Shown here piece by piece: positions 1 through 8,114 of a DNA stretch of 64,000 bases. Position numbers and translations under genes: made by a program. The stretch is taken from assembly GCA_003151815.1 (NCBI GenBank), contig PLYN01000060.1, positions 1 to 64,000 on the forward strand. The letters are read 5' to 3'. The notes under the pieces were generated by a model. It saw only the letters and a list, made by a program, of their open reading frames with translations, was not told the origin of the DNA and ran no database searches. The first letter of the stretch is position 1; each line of letters opens with the position of its first letter. The stretch comes from Bacteroidota bacterium (GTDB taxonomy: Bacteria; Bacteroidota; Bacteroidia; 2-12-FULL-35-15).

Positions 1-115
1 TCCAAACCAATTTGGAATTTCACATGCTCCTAAAAGGAGATACCGTCTAAAATAGTTCGAATCTCTATCTGTATGGTACCCTTTTTAATCCCCAATTAAT
101 TTAAAATATTTTAGT

Positions 116-388
116 ATGAAAAAGGTATCTATATTGATAATTTTTTTGGTAGGAGTTTCATCTATTTCATTTGCTCAGTCAGCTGGTAAAGGTGATAGAG
201 AAAAATCTGGTAAAGGTGGTATGTTTCATAAGGAACGCAAACCTCGTAAACAAATGAGTCATTTTGATTCCCCCAAAAGAGATCCTAACATTAAAAACAA
301 TGGAACTACTTATCGTAGAAATCACAAAAGACAATATTATACTATTGATGGCGACGGTTTTGGGGCTCCAAAACAAGGTGGGAAATAG
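116..388 (+). CDS. small basic secreted protein, unknown function
   Basis: A 90-residue ORF that begins with a clear signal peptide (MKK, hydrophobic stretch, then SFAQ at about residues 18-21). The mature part is very rich in Lys, Arg, Gly and Asn and lacks hydrophobic segments, so a small basic periplasmic or exported protein is likely. No family is recognised. The ATG follows an A/T-rich leader, normal for Bacteroidota, which rarely use a Shine-Dalgarno site. The signal peptide is the main reason to believe the gene is real. Confidence 0.6.
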   Translation: MKKVSILIIFLVGVSSISFAQSAGKGDREKSGKGGMFHKERKPRKQMSHFDSPKRDPNIKNNGTTYRRNHKRQYYTIDGDGFGAPKQGGK

Positions 389-465
389 AATTAGCACAAT
401 TGAAAAGTTAATGATAAGAAAGCAGTAAAAAATTAATAATTAAGATAAATCGAATCGCCACACAG

Positions 466-633
466 ATGAATAATAAATTAGTGAACCAAGCATTACTTAC
501 AGTAATTTTTATAATCCTTCTACCTTTAATTACAATAGAATCGATAATAATTCGCCCCAATAATTTTGTTGGCCAAATTGTTTTAAATTTTCAAATACTA
601 TTATTTATAGTTGCCTTAGGATGTCAAGAATAA
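466..633 (+). CDS. possible 55-residue membrane protein
   Basis: An ATG-started ORF of 55 codons ending in TAA. It encodes two hydrophobic stretches (about residues 9-23 and 38-52) separated by a short polar link containing Arg-Pro-Asn-Asn, and ends in Gly-Cys-Gln-Glu. This could be a two-helix small membrane protein. There is no recognised family and no codon or homology evidence, so it may be a chance ORF in an AT-rich spacer. Confidence 0.3.
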   Translation: MNNKLVNQALLTVIFIILLPLITIESIIIRPNNFVGQIVLNFQILLFIVALGCQE

Positions 634-970
634 TGTATAATATCCCAACTACACAGGAAACTAAAATAGATCGGTATTAATCTTCCGGTTTAAAATTCAA
701 CAAAGAGATTATGCTACAAAACATTGGGAACACGATGACAAAATAATGGACTTCACTTTTCCCTCTCAATTTTGTTCTAGTTCTGATAATATCAAGTATC
801 TCACCGACCTCAACTATTTATATACCATTTCTAAGATTGAAGAAAAACAAGGATTTTTAAAGTCCCTTTTTCCGGAGTGTTTAACTGCACTCGAAACGGG
901 TTATCGAACACCTTTCATAAATAATTTGGTTTCCGCGAACATCCCGTCTCTAAAAGGTTTGCTGGAGGTT
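634..970. other. intergenic stretch, no supported gene
   Basis: This A/T-rich spacer lies between the small ORF and the tRNA-His terminator. The one long plus-strand ORF here (starting at 746) runs straight through the terminator and the antisense strand of the tRNA, so it is not accepted as a gene. No promoter, RNA or repeat was recognised. Confidence 0.4.
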
Positions 971-1009
971 AAACAGAAAGGGGGACCTCCCTTTTTAGAG
1001 AAATCCCCC
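971..1009 (-). terminator. hairpin terminator of tRNA-His
   Basis: Read on the minus strand just after the tRNA 3' end, GGGGGATTTCTC pairs with GGGAGGTCCCCC over 12 positions (three G-U pairs) around the loop TAAAAA. The T-rich tail TTTCTGTTT follows. Position, stem and tail fit a factor-independent terminator for the tRNA transcript. Confidence 0.7.
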
Positions 1010-1014
1010 GTTTG

Positions 1015-1089
1015 GGTGGCCAATGGGGCTCGAACCCACGACCCTCGGTACCACAAACCGATATTCTAACCAACTGAACTATGGCCACC
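1015..1089 (-). tRNA. tRNA-His (anticodon GTG)
   Basis: The minus strand folds into a full cloverleaf of 75 nt. The acceptor stem GTGGCCA/TGGCCAC is extended by the extra 5' G (-1) paired with C73 that is diagnostic of tRNA-His. The D arm is GTTC/GAAT. The anticodon stem TCGGT/ACCGA holds the loop TTGTGGT with anticodon GTG. The T arm is GTGGG/CCCAT with loop TTCGAGC. The CCA end is not encoded in full (CAA follows C73). Confidence 0.95.
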
Positions 1090-1217
1090 ATTTGAATTTG
1101 AGAGTGCAAAGATATAGTTTTTTACAATTTTTTTTAATTAAACAAGATAAATATTTATAAAGCTGCTGAAATTTCTATTAAAAACAACCAATTATTTAGT
1201 AGCTTTACAATCACACT

Positions 1218-3374
1218 ATGGCTGAAAACTCAACAAATATAACACTTCATGTGGAAGGTATGGATTGTACCTCATGTGCTTTAGGTATTACAAAAAGCCT
1301 TCAAAAAAAAGGAGCTGAAAATGTGTATGTTGATTTTGCATCCGGTGAAGCCAATTTTCTCCTGAAAGATAAAAGTAAACTACAGTCAATGATTGATAGT
1401 ATTACTGATCTGGGCTATAAAGTTGTTGATAGCAAATACCGCGAAGAAAACGAAGGCAAGATGTCTGCTGTTGAAAAACGTTTTTACTTCACCCTTCCTT
1501 TTACAATTATTTTATTTTTCGGACACATGCTTCTTTCTCATGATTTTATTCTGAATCAGCCTTTTGTACAACTTACACTTTGTCTTCCAGTATTTATAAT
1601 CGGGTTGATGCAATTCGGAAAAAGTGCCTGGGGCTCATTAAAATCAGGTGTTCCTAACATGGATGTATTGATATTTATTGGTTCTGCTTCCGCATTCATA
1701 TATAGTATTATTGGAATGTGGATGCATTATGGAACACATGAAATTCATAATTATATGTTCTTTGAAACAACGTCTACCATTATTACTCTTGTTTTGTTGG
1801 GCAATGTTTTTGAGCATCGTTCGGTAAGGCAAACTACCACGGCTCTTCGCGAGCTTAGCGCGATACAAGTTACCAAGGCTAAATTAGTGAGTTTGGAAAT
1901 AGGTAAGGAAGTGATCACAGAAATTGATTATAAATCGATCCATGTTGGTGCAATATTGCAAGTAAATACCGGAGATAAAATTCCTGTTGATGGTGAAATA
2001 ATTTACGGTGATGCAAGCATTGATGAATCCATGTTAACTGGAGAAAGCATTCCTGTTGAAAAGACCATAGCAGATAAAATAATTGGTGGAACTATTGTTG
2101 TAAATGGCAGTCTTCGCATGCGCGCCGAAACTGTAGGAAGTGAAACTGTACTTGCAAAAATAATAGAGCTGGTAAAAAAAGCGCAACAGGCAAAACCCGA
2201 TATTCAAAAATTAGGTGATAAGATAAGTGCCATATTTGTTCCCGTTGTACTTGGTATTTCGATACTTACATTCTGTATTAATTATTTTTTTGTCGATTTC
2301 GCTTTAGGGACTGATATACTTCAGGAATCTATTATGCGCAGCATTGCAGTGCTTATTATCTCATGCCCATGCGCAATGGGACTGGCAACGCCAACTGCCG
2401 TGATGGTGGGGATAGGCAGAGCTGCTAAAATGGGAATTTTAATAAAGGGAGGAAGTACCTTAGAAGAATTTGCCAAAATAAAAAATATTGTTTTCGATAA
2501 AACAGGAACACTTACAACAGGTGATTTTAAAATAAAAAATATTAATTGTATGAATGGCGTGAACGAAAGTGAAGTGAAAGAAGTTTTGTTTACTCTGGAA
2601 CAACACTCTTCTCATCCTATTGCAAAATCGATAATTTTGGAACTTAAAGGAATTGTTGGTCTTAAAATATTTAAGAATGTTTTTGAAGATAAAGGTCTAT
2701 CAATTAGCGGTACTGATACTGATAATAACGAATACCAATTAGGTTCATACAAAATTGCCGCACATCTCATCTTAAGTGATATGCATAATATTTATGTATT
2801 AAAAAACAAAGCATTAATTGCTACAATAGATCTGGAAGATACCTTGAAATTTGGTGTCAAAGAAACCATCAATGGCTTGAATCAACAAGGTATCACAACC
2901 ATTATGCTAAGTGGCGACAATCGCAAAAAATGTGAAGAGCTGGCACAAAAAATTAATATTAATAAAGTGTATAGCGAACAATTGCCATCTCAAAAATTGG
3001 AACTGATCGAAAAACTAACAAAAGAAGCCCCGACAGCAATGGTGGGAGATGGCGTGAATGATGCTCCTGCATTGGCGAAAGCAACAGTTGGTGTTTCATT
3101 AAGTAATGCAACTCAAGTGGCGATACAATCTGCACAAATTATTTTATTGAAAAACAACGATCTGTCAATGCTTACTCAAGCACATCTCATAAGCAAACAT
3201 AGTCTTATCACGATCAAACAAAATTTATTCTGGGCTTTCTTCTATAATGTGATCGCTATCCCTATTGCCGCAATGGGCTTTCTTAGTCCGGGGATAGGTG
3301 CTTTGACAATGGCTTTTTCAGATGTTATCGTGATTGGAAATTCTATCCGTTTAAAAACTAAAAAATTGAAATAG
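1218..3374 (+). CDS. copA: P1B-type heavy-metal (copper-type) ATPase
   Basis: Inner-membrane P-type ATPase that should export monovalent copper from the cytoplasm at the cost of ATP. An N-terminal HMA metal-binding domain carries GMDCTSC at residues 14-20. TGES (274-277) is the actuator loop, CPC (383-385) the membrane metal site, DKTGT with phosphorylated Asp427, then an SSHP motif and the GDGVND hinge at 610. Tyr-Asn in the seventh helix (FYNVIAIPIA) is kept. The last helix reads MAFSD at 698-702, where CopA proteins normally have MxxSS. The length of 718 is usual. It starts with ATG and is followed six bases later by a glycosyltransferase gene on the same strand. No copper-responsive operator was recognised. 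Confidence 0.93.
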   Translation: MAENSTNITLHVEGMDCTSCALGITKSLQKKGAENVYVDFASGEANFLLKDKSKLQSMIDSITDLGYKVVDSKYREENEGKMSAVEKRFYFTLPFTIILFFGHMLLSHDFILNQPFVQLTLCLPVFIIGLMQFGKSAWGSLKSGVPNMDVLIFIGSASAFIYSIIGMWMHYGTHEIHNYMFFETTSTIITLVLLGNVFEHRSVRQTTTALRELSAIQVTKAKLVSLEIGKEVITEIDYKSIHVGAILQVNTGDKIPVDGEIIYGDASIDESMLTGESIPVEKTIADKIIGGTIVVNGSLRMRAETVGSETVLAKIIELVKKAQQAKPDIQKLGDKISAIFVPVVLGISILTFCINYFFVDFALGTDILQESIMRSIAVLIISCPCAMGLATPTAVMVGIGRAAKMGILIKGGSTLEEFAKIKNIVFDKTGTLTTGDFKIKNINCMNGVNESEVKEVLFTLEQHSSHPIAKSIILELKGIVGLKIFKNVFEDKGLSISGTDTDNNEYQLGSYKIAAHLILSDMHNIYVLKNKALIATIDLEDTLKFGVKETINGLNQQGITTIMLSGDNRKKCEELAQKININKVYSEQLPSQKLELIEKLTKEAPTAMVGDGVNDAPALAKATVGVSLSNATQVAIQSAQIILLKNNDLSMLTQAHLISKHSLITIKQNLFWAFFYNVIAIPIAAMGFLSPGIGALTMAFSDVIVIGNSIRLKTKKLK

Positions 3375-3380
3375 TTAGTT

Positions 3381-4568
3381 GTGAAAAGTCGAAAACTAAA
3401 CATACTTTTTTTATCTACATGGTATCCTAATCGAGTATCTCCAAGGCTCGGTAATTTTGTTGAAAAACATGCCGAAGCGGTTGCTTTAACATCTAATGTT
3501 GCGTCCCTTTTTGTTTGTTCAGACTCCTCCTGCAAACAAACATTTGAAATCATAGAAGAGTTAATTAACAATGTTTTTACAATAACTGTTTATTATAAAA
3601 AAATAGAACATTCAATTCCAGTTTTTTCAAATGCTAAAAAAATATTTCGATATGTCCGGGCATATTTCAAAGGTTTTAAAATTGTCCAAAAACATCTTCA
3701 TAAAATAGATTTGGTGCATCATAATGTTGTGTTTCCGACCGGATTAATTGCTTGGTATTTAAAAAAAAGAAAGCAAATTCCTTATATTATTACGGAACAT
3801 TGGACCGGATATTTGCCTTCAAAAAACACCAAATTAGGTTGGTTACAAAAAGTGATATCTAAACAAATTGCAATTAATGCAAGTTGTATTACACCTGTAT
3901 CGATTGATTTGCGTGATGCCATGATTAATGTTGGTTTTAAAGCCAATTATGAAATTATTTATAATGTAGTTGATACAAAATTATTTTATCCAAAACCCAA
4001 TGAAGAAAAAAAAGAAAAAATAAAAATAATTCATATTTCAACATTGGATGATGCACACAAAAATGTTTCGGGAATGCTGCGTGTAACAGAACAACTCTCA
4101 AAACAGCGAAACGATTTTGAAATATGGTTTATTGGCGATGGCGATGCTACCCCACATATAAAAACTTCAACAGAATTAAAAATATTGAACACCTTTGTGT
4201 TTTTTGACGGTATAAAATCAACAATGGAAGTTGCTGAAATTATGCGTAATGCAGATTGTTTTTTACTTTTCAGTAATTATGAAAATTTGCCTTGTGTTTT
4301 GGTAGAAGCTTTAGCAAGTGGGATTCCTGTCGTTTCTTCTACAGCCGGAGGAATACACGAACACATTACTGAAAAATTTGGATTGCTTGTAAAACCTCAA
4401 GATGAAAAGGCTTTATTAATTGCCTTGAATAAGGCGATTGATAATATCAAAGCGGGTAAATATAATTCGGAAGAGTTAAGTAATTACGCAAACCAAAATT
4501 TTAGCTACGAAAAGGTAGGTGAAAAATTTAACGCTCTTTACCATCAGATAGTTGATAATAGAGGATAG
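3381..4568 (+). CDS. family 4 glycosyltransferase
   Basis: GT-B fold glycosyltransferase of 395 residues, probably cytoplasmic and using a nucleotide sugar to extend a surface glycan. The N-terminal half starts with LNILFLSTWYPN and GNFVEKHA, typical of GT4 acceptor domains. The C-terminal half has the donor-site signature, with YENLPCVLVEALASGIPVV around residues 301-319 and an AGGIHEHI segment. The start is GTG, six bases after the ATPase stop, so the two genes may be co-transcribed, although no functional link is evident. Sugar specificity cannot be read from the sequence. Confidence 0.85.
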   Translation: MKSRKLNILFLSTWYPNRVSPRLGNFVEKHAEAVALTSNVASLFVCSDSSCKQTFEIIEELINNVFTITVYYKKIEHSIPVFSNAKKIFRYVRAYFKGFKIVQKHLHKIDLVHHNVVFPTGLIAWYLKKRKQIPYIITEHWTGYLPSKNTKLGWLQKVISKQIAINASCITPVSIDLRDAMINVGFKANYEIIYNVVDTKLFYPKPNEEKKEKIKIIHISTLDDAHKNVSGMLRVTEQLSKQRNDFEIWFIGDGDATPHIKTSTELKILNTFVFFDGIKSTMEVAEIMRNADCFLLFSNYENLPCVLVEALASGIPVVSSTAGGIHEHITEKFGLLVKPQDEKALLIALNKAIDNIKAGKYNSEELSNYANQNFSYEKVGEKFNALYHQIVDNRG

Positions 4569-4608
4569 TATTTAGAAATTAGATTTAGTAATTTGTTATT
4601 TTTAGGAT

Positions 4609-5247
4609 TTACCTTAAATCCTCACTGGATACACCCGGATGTGCTTTTGCGTTAAAAACAAAATCGGAATCGGCAATCGTTCCATTACCAAGAAACGATT
4701 TGATCGTATATGTTTGAAGGGTTCCATCTTTCATCATCAGCTTTACTGAAGTAATTTGTTTTTTTGTTTTGTCGATGGACAACTTGATGGTATGAAATTT
4801 TTTCTTGTCCGGATTTAAAGGAAACAGGCTAATAACCTGTGTTGTAGCATCTTCTCCTTCGAATTTATATTTATATCCTTTTTCATATATAGTAAATATT
4901 GTGGATGGATTTATAACATCTTCACCGCCCACTTCCATATCTTTTATTTGTACCTCGTTGGCATCTTTGATGAAATCCCAAACTGTTTTACCATCACAAT
5001 AAATTTCGTGCCCGGGTATTTCCAGTTTATATTTATCACCTTTCGTTTGAATTTTTCCTGTTTGAGTATCTTTCGATTTATCTTTCTTTTCAACGGTCCA
5101 AGAAAATTCCGCTTTGAGTGTGGAGTATGATTTTGTTTTGGCGCTTAGATCATCTAAAATTTTTTTTGCCGGATCAACTTGAGCATTAATTGTTAAACAC
5201 ACAATTGCCAGTGATCCTATCAACGTAATTTTTTTTGTAAACATCAT
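4609..5247 (-). CDS. lolA: LolA-like outer-membrane lipoprotein carrier
   Basis: A 212-residue periplasmic protein with a signal peptide ending in TINAQ (about residue 22). The rest matches the LolA/LolB-like one-sided beta fold: ILDDLSAKTKSYSTLKAEFSWTVEK, then KGDKYKLEIPGHEIYCDGKTVWDF, then SIDKTKKQITSVKLMMKDG. LolA escorts lipoproteins from the inner to the outer membrane. It lies downstream of ftsK on the same strand, an arrangement I recall as common in Bacteroidota, and is separated from it by a short inverted-repeat element. The family call is firm; the exact role is inferred. Confidence 0.85.
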   Translation of the reverse strand: MMFTKKITLIGSLAIVCLTINAQVDPAKKILDDLSAKTKSYSTLKAEFSWTVEKKDKSKDTQTGKIQTKGDKYKLEIPGHEIYCDGKTVWDFIKDANEVQIKDMEVGGEDVINPSTIFTIYEKGYKYKFEGEDATTQVISLFPLNPDKKKFHTIKLSIDKTKKQITSVKLMMKDGTLQTYTIKSFLGNGTIADSDFVFNAKAHPGVSSEDLR

Positions 5248-5250
5248 ATT

Positions 5251-5327
5251 TAGTTATTAGTTGTTAGTGTTTAGTATTAGTTATTAGTGTTTAGAATGTC
5301 ACAAACCACTAATAACTAACCACTAAT
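5251..5327. repeat. word-repeat element with inverted arms, TTAGTTATTAGTG type
   Basis: The left arm (5251-5294) repeats the word TTAGTTATTAGTGTTTAG about twice. The right arm (5305-5327) carries the same word in inverse orientation, reading TTAGTGGTTAGTTATTAGTG on the minus strand. The right arm contains the stop codon of ftsK. No T-tract suited to a terminator follows. One of several elements of similar design in this window. Confidence 0.7.
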
Positions 5328-7860
5328 TTGCCGTCTTATTCAAAAACTGTTCCAAAGATAACATATCCTTAATTAGCACTTCACGGGCTTTTGAACCTTC
5401 AAATTGTCCAATGATTCCAGCTGATTCCAATTGATCAACAATTCTGCCGGCGCGGTTGTAACCTAATTTTAATCTGCGCTGAAGCAATGAAGCAGAACCT
5501 TGCTGTGTTGAAACAACGATCTCAGCAGCCTGGTTAAATAAAGCATCCCGTTCGGAAGGATCAATGTCATTTTTTCCGCTGCCCTCGCCATTTTCATCAA
5601 TATATTCAGGTAATAAATAAGCTTCGGGATAGCTGCGCTGGCTGCCAATAAATTCACATACCTTCTCAACTTCAGGAGTATCTACAAAAGCGCATTGCAA
5701 TCTGATCAGATCATTACCCGTTGATAAAAGCATGTCACCTCTTCCGATCAATTGATCGGCTCCGCCTGAATCTAAAATAGTGCGTGAATCAATTTTTGAT
5801 GTTACCCTAAACGCAATACGAGCAGGGAAGTTGGCTTTTATGGTTCCAGTGATAATATTTACCGATGGACGTTGGGTTGCAATCACTAAGTGAATACCAA
5901 TTGCTCTTGCAAGTTGTGCTAATCGTGCGATAGGTGTTTCTACTTCTTTGCCGGCTGTCATAATTAGATCGGCAAACTCATCCACAACCAATATAATGTA
6001 AGGCAAAAATTTATGTCCGTTATTTGGATTCAATTTGCGGGCAATAAATTTAGTGTTGTACTCTTTTATATTTCTTACCTGAGCTTCCTTCAACAGATCA
6101 TACCGTTGATCCATCTCAATACACAATGAACTTAATGTATGAATTACTTTTTTTGTATCTGTAATGATAGCTTCGGCACTATCAGGTAGTTTTGCAAGGA
6201 AATGACGTTCAATTTTATTGAACAATGTTAACTCAACTTTTTTAGGATCTACCAATACAAATTTAATTTGTGATGGATGTTTTTTGTAAAGTAAAGAAAC
6301 CAGGATTGCATTCAATCCAACAGATTTTCCCTGACCGGTAGCACCTGCCATCAATAAGTGGGGCATCTTGGCGAGATCAAAAATAAAAGTTTCATTGCTG
6401 ATGGTTTTACCTAGAGCGATCGGTAAATCCATAGTTGTGTTCTGAAATTTTTCGGAAGCTAAAAGGGTTCGCATAGGAACCATCTCCGGACTCAGATTCG
6501 GAACTTCAATACCAATAGTTCCTTTGCCGGGAATAGGTGCTATGATACGAATTCCTAATGCTGAAAGACTCAATGCAATATCGTCTTCAAGGTTTTTTAT
6601 TTTTGAAATACGAACACCGGCCGCAGGTATGATCTCATATAAAGTAACGGTAGGACCAACTGTAGCTTTTATTTTTTGAATCTCAATACCATAATCACCA
6701 AGTGTTTTTAAAATTTTATCTTTATTGAGATTCAACTCTTCTGTATTGATAACAATATCTTTGGAGCCTCCATAATTTTCCAACAGATCAATAGGAGGGA
6801 ACTGGTAAGATGACAGATCTAATGTAGGATCATAGTCACCAACCTGTGCAATTAAGGCTTCAGCAACCTGCTCAGGACTTAATTCTTCTTCTTTGTTTTC
6901 AATTGTTTCAACAGTAAATTGTACTTCATTTTCATTTGTCGATAATACAATTTCTTCTTTTACAAAAGGCTTTTCAACTTCTTCTATGATATCATGTTGT
7001 GGATTGTTGGTGATCTCAAAGGCATCATCTTCATCGGTTTCAGGAATTACTTCAGTAGCTAATTCAATTATTGTTTCATCATTAAAGGTGTTCACCGGAA
7101 TTTTTTTCTCTTCAATGATCGGCTCCGCTTTCGCTTCTATTGCATCTGTAATAGGATCCTTTTTACTTAGATCAAATGAAATATTGAATGCCGCGATAAG
7201 GAAAACGATGAAGGAGAAAAATAAAAACACTCCGGTACCAATATGTCCTAATACCTCATTTAGCTTATTACTGAAGGTATAGCCATAAGCACCTCCCAAA
7301 TAAATAAAATTGGGATCGGTGAAAATATAACCGAATGTCAGTGAAATAAAAATTAAAAAGAAAAGAGAGAAGATATATGTTTTACGAAAATCTAATAGTC
7401 CGATGTTGAATGTAATTCGTAAACCGGTTACAAATGCTATAAAAGCGAAGATATAAGATGCAACACCAAACCATTTGTAAATAAAAATATGTGAAAGTAA
7501 AGCACCAAATTTTCCAAGCCAGTTATCCACTTTTACCTCCGGTGAAAAAAGATTACTTACCACTTTATCCTGATCGGCTATCCATGTGAAAGGGTAGGAG
7601 GTAAAGGCAATGGCTAAATAAACAGAAAATAATAAAAGTGTTAAACCGAAAATTTTTTGAAAACGTTCTGTATGAATAAAGGCAAAAAAGTCAGTAACTT
7701 TTTCAAGGATGGATTGTTTTGAAGGTTGCTCTTCAGAAAGTTTTTCTTTCTTTTTAGAAGAACCGCCGGATTTAGACGTGCTCTCACTTGCAGAGGAGTC
7801 GGATTCTGCTTTGTCGTCTTTTAATGTGTTTTTTAAACTATTTTTTTTAGGCTCTGCCAT
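5323..7860 (-). CDS. ftsK: DNA translocase FtsK
   Basis: Septal double-stranded-DNA pump that clears and resolves chromosomes at division. The N-terminal ~70 residues are charged and Ser/Lys/Glu-rich. About four membrane helices follow (roughly residues 70-230), then an acidic linker, then the motor: an alpha/beta region with GDYGIEIQKIKATVGPTVTLYEI, Walker A GATGQGKS at about 506-513, and Walker B IILVVDEFADLI. The C-terminal gamma winged helix has LLQRRLKLGYNRAGRIVDQLE. The length of 845 is normal. The stop codon falls inside a dispersed repeat. lolA lies downstream on the same strand. Confidence 0.96.
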   Translation of the reverse strand: MAEPKKNSLKNTLKDDKAESDSSASESTSKSGGSSKKKEKLSEEQPSKQSILEKVTDFFAFIHTERFQKIFGLTLLLFSVYLAIAFTSYPFTWIADQDKVVSNLFSPEVKVDNWLGKFGALLSHIFIYKWFGVASYIFAFIAFVTGLRITFNIGLLDFRKTYIFSLFFLIFISLTFGYIFTDPNFIYLGGAYGYTFSNKLNEVLGHIGTGVFLFFSFIVFLIAAFNISFDLSKKDPITDAIEAKAEPIIEEKKIPVNTFNDETIIELATEVIPETDEDDAFEITNNPQHDIIEEVEKPFVKEEIVLSTNENEVQFTVETIENKEEELSPEQVAEALIAQVGDYDPTLDLSSYQFPPIDLLENYGGSKDIVINTEELNLNKDKILKTLGDYGIEIQKIKATVGPTVTLYEIIPAAGVRISKIKNLEDDIALSLSALGIRIIAPIPGKGTIGIEVPNLSPEMVPMRTLLASEKFQNTTMDLPIALGKTISNETFIFDLAKMPHLLMAGATGQGKSVGLNAILVSLLYKKHPSQIKFVLVDPKKVELTLFNKIERHFLAKLPDSAEAIITDTKKVIHTLSSLCIEMDQRYDLLKEAQVRNIKEYNTKFIARKLNPNNGHKFLPYIILVVDEFADLIMTAGKEVETPIARLAQLARAIGIHLVIATQRPSVNIITGTIKANFPARIAFRVTSKIDSRTILDSGGADQLIGRGDMLLSTGNDLIRLQCAFVDTPEVEKVCEFIGSQRSYPEAYLLPEYIDENGEGSGKNDIDPSERDALFNQAAEIVVSTQQGSASLLQRRLKLGYNRAGRIVDQLESAGIIGQFEGSKAREVLIKDMLSLEQFLNKTAN

Positions 7861-7981
7861 CAGATGGATCTTATTAAGTATTAAAAATAAGAGTTATTGA
7901 AAGACAAAAAGTGATAAGTGAAAATTTTTATACACGGAGCATTGTGGATAAAAGTGTTCCTGAAAAGTACCTTGGGTAGAT

Positions 7982-8113
7982 TAACCACAGAGGTATAGAG
8001 AACTAGGAGAAGTGTTTTTTTATTGTACTGTATAAAAAGTGTGAATTAAGTTAAGAATGACAGCGACCGCACAAATTGCCTCCGTGTTTCTCTGTGTCTC
8101 CGTGGTAAAAACT
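7982..8113. repeat. inverted repeat element, CCACGGAGACACAGAG type
   Basis: Left arm 7982-8013 begins TTAACCACAGAGGTATAGAG. Right arm 8080-8113 read on the other strand gives ACCACGGAGACACAGAGAAA. The arms match at roughly three of four positions, with ~65 bases between them. The right arm ends next to the stop codon of the arginine decarboxylase gene. The word is one I recall from many unrelated bacterial genomes; that is recollection, not a search. Confidence 0.6.
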
Positions 8114-8114
8114 T

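Noticed and set aside
1..90. Possible tRNA, because of TTCGAATC and the hairpin CTCCT-AAA-AGGAG
   Set aside because: No acceptor or T stem can be formed and the hairpin loop has three bases rather than a seven-base anticodon loop.
746..1069. 107-residue plus-strand ORF
   Set aside because: It runs through the tRNA-His terminator and antisense across most of the tRNA; the C-terminal ARTHDP-like stretch is the translation of a tRNA T arm, a well-known artefact.
6893..7282. 129-residue plus-strand ORF inside ftsK
   Set aside because: Antisense to the acidic linker region of ftsK; low-complexity shadow frame with no family or leader.
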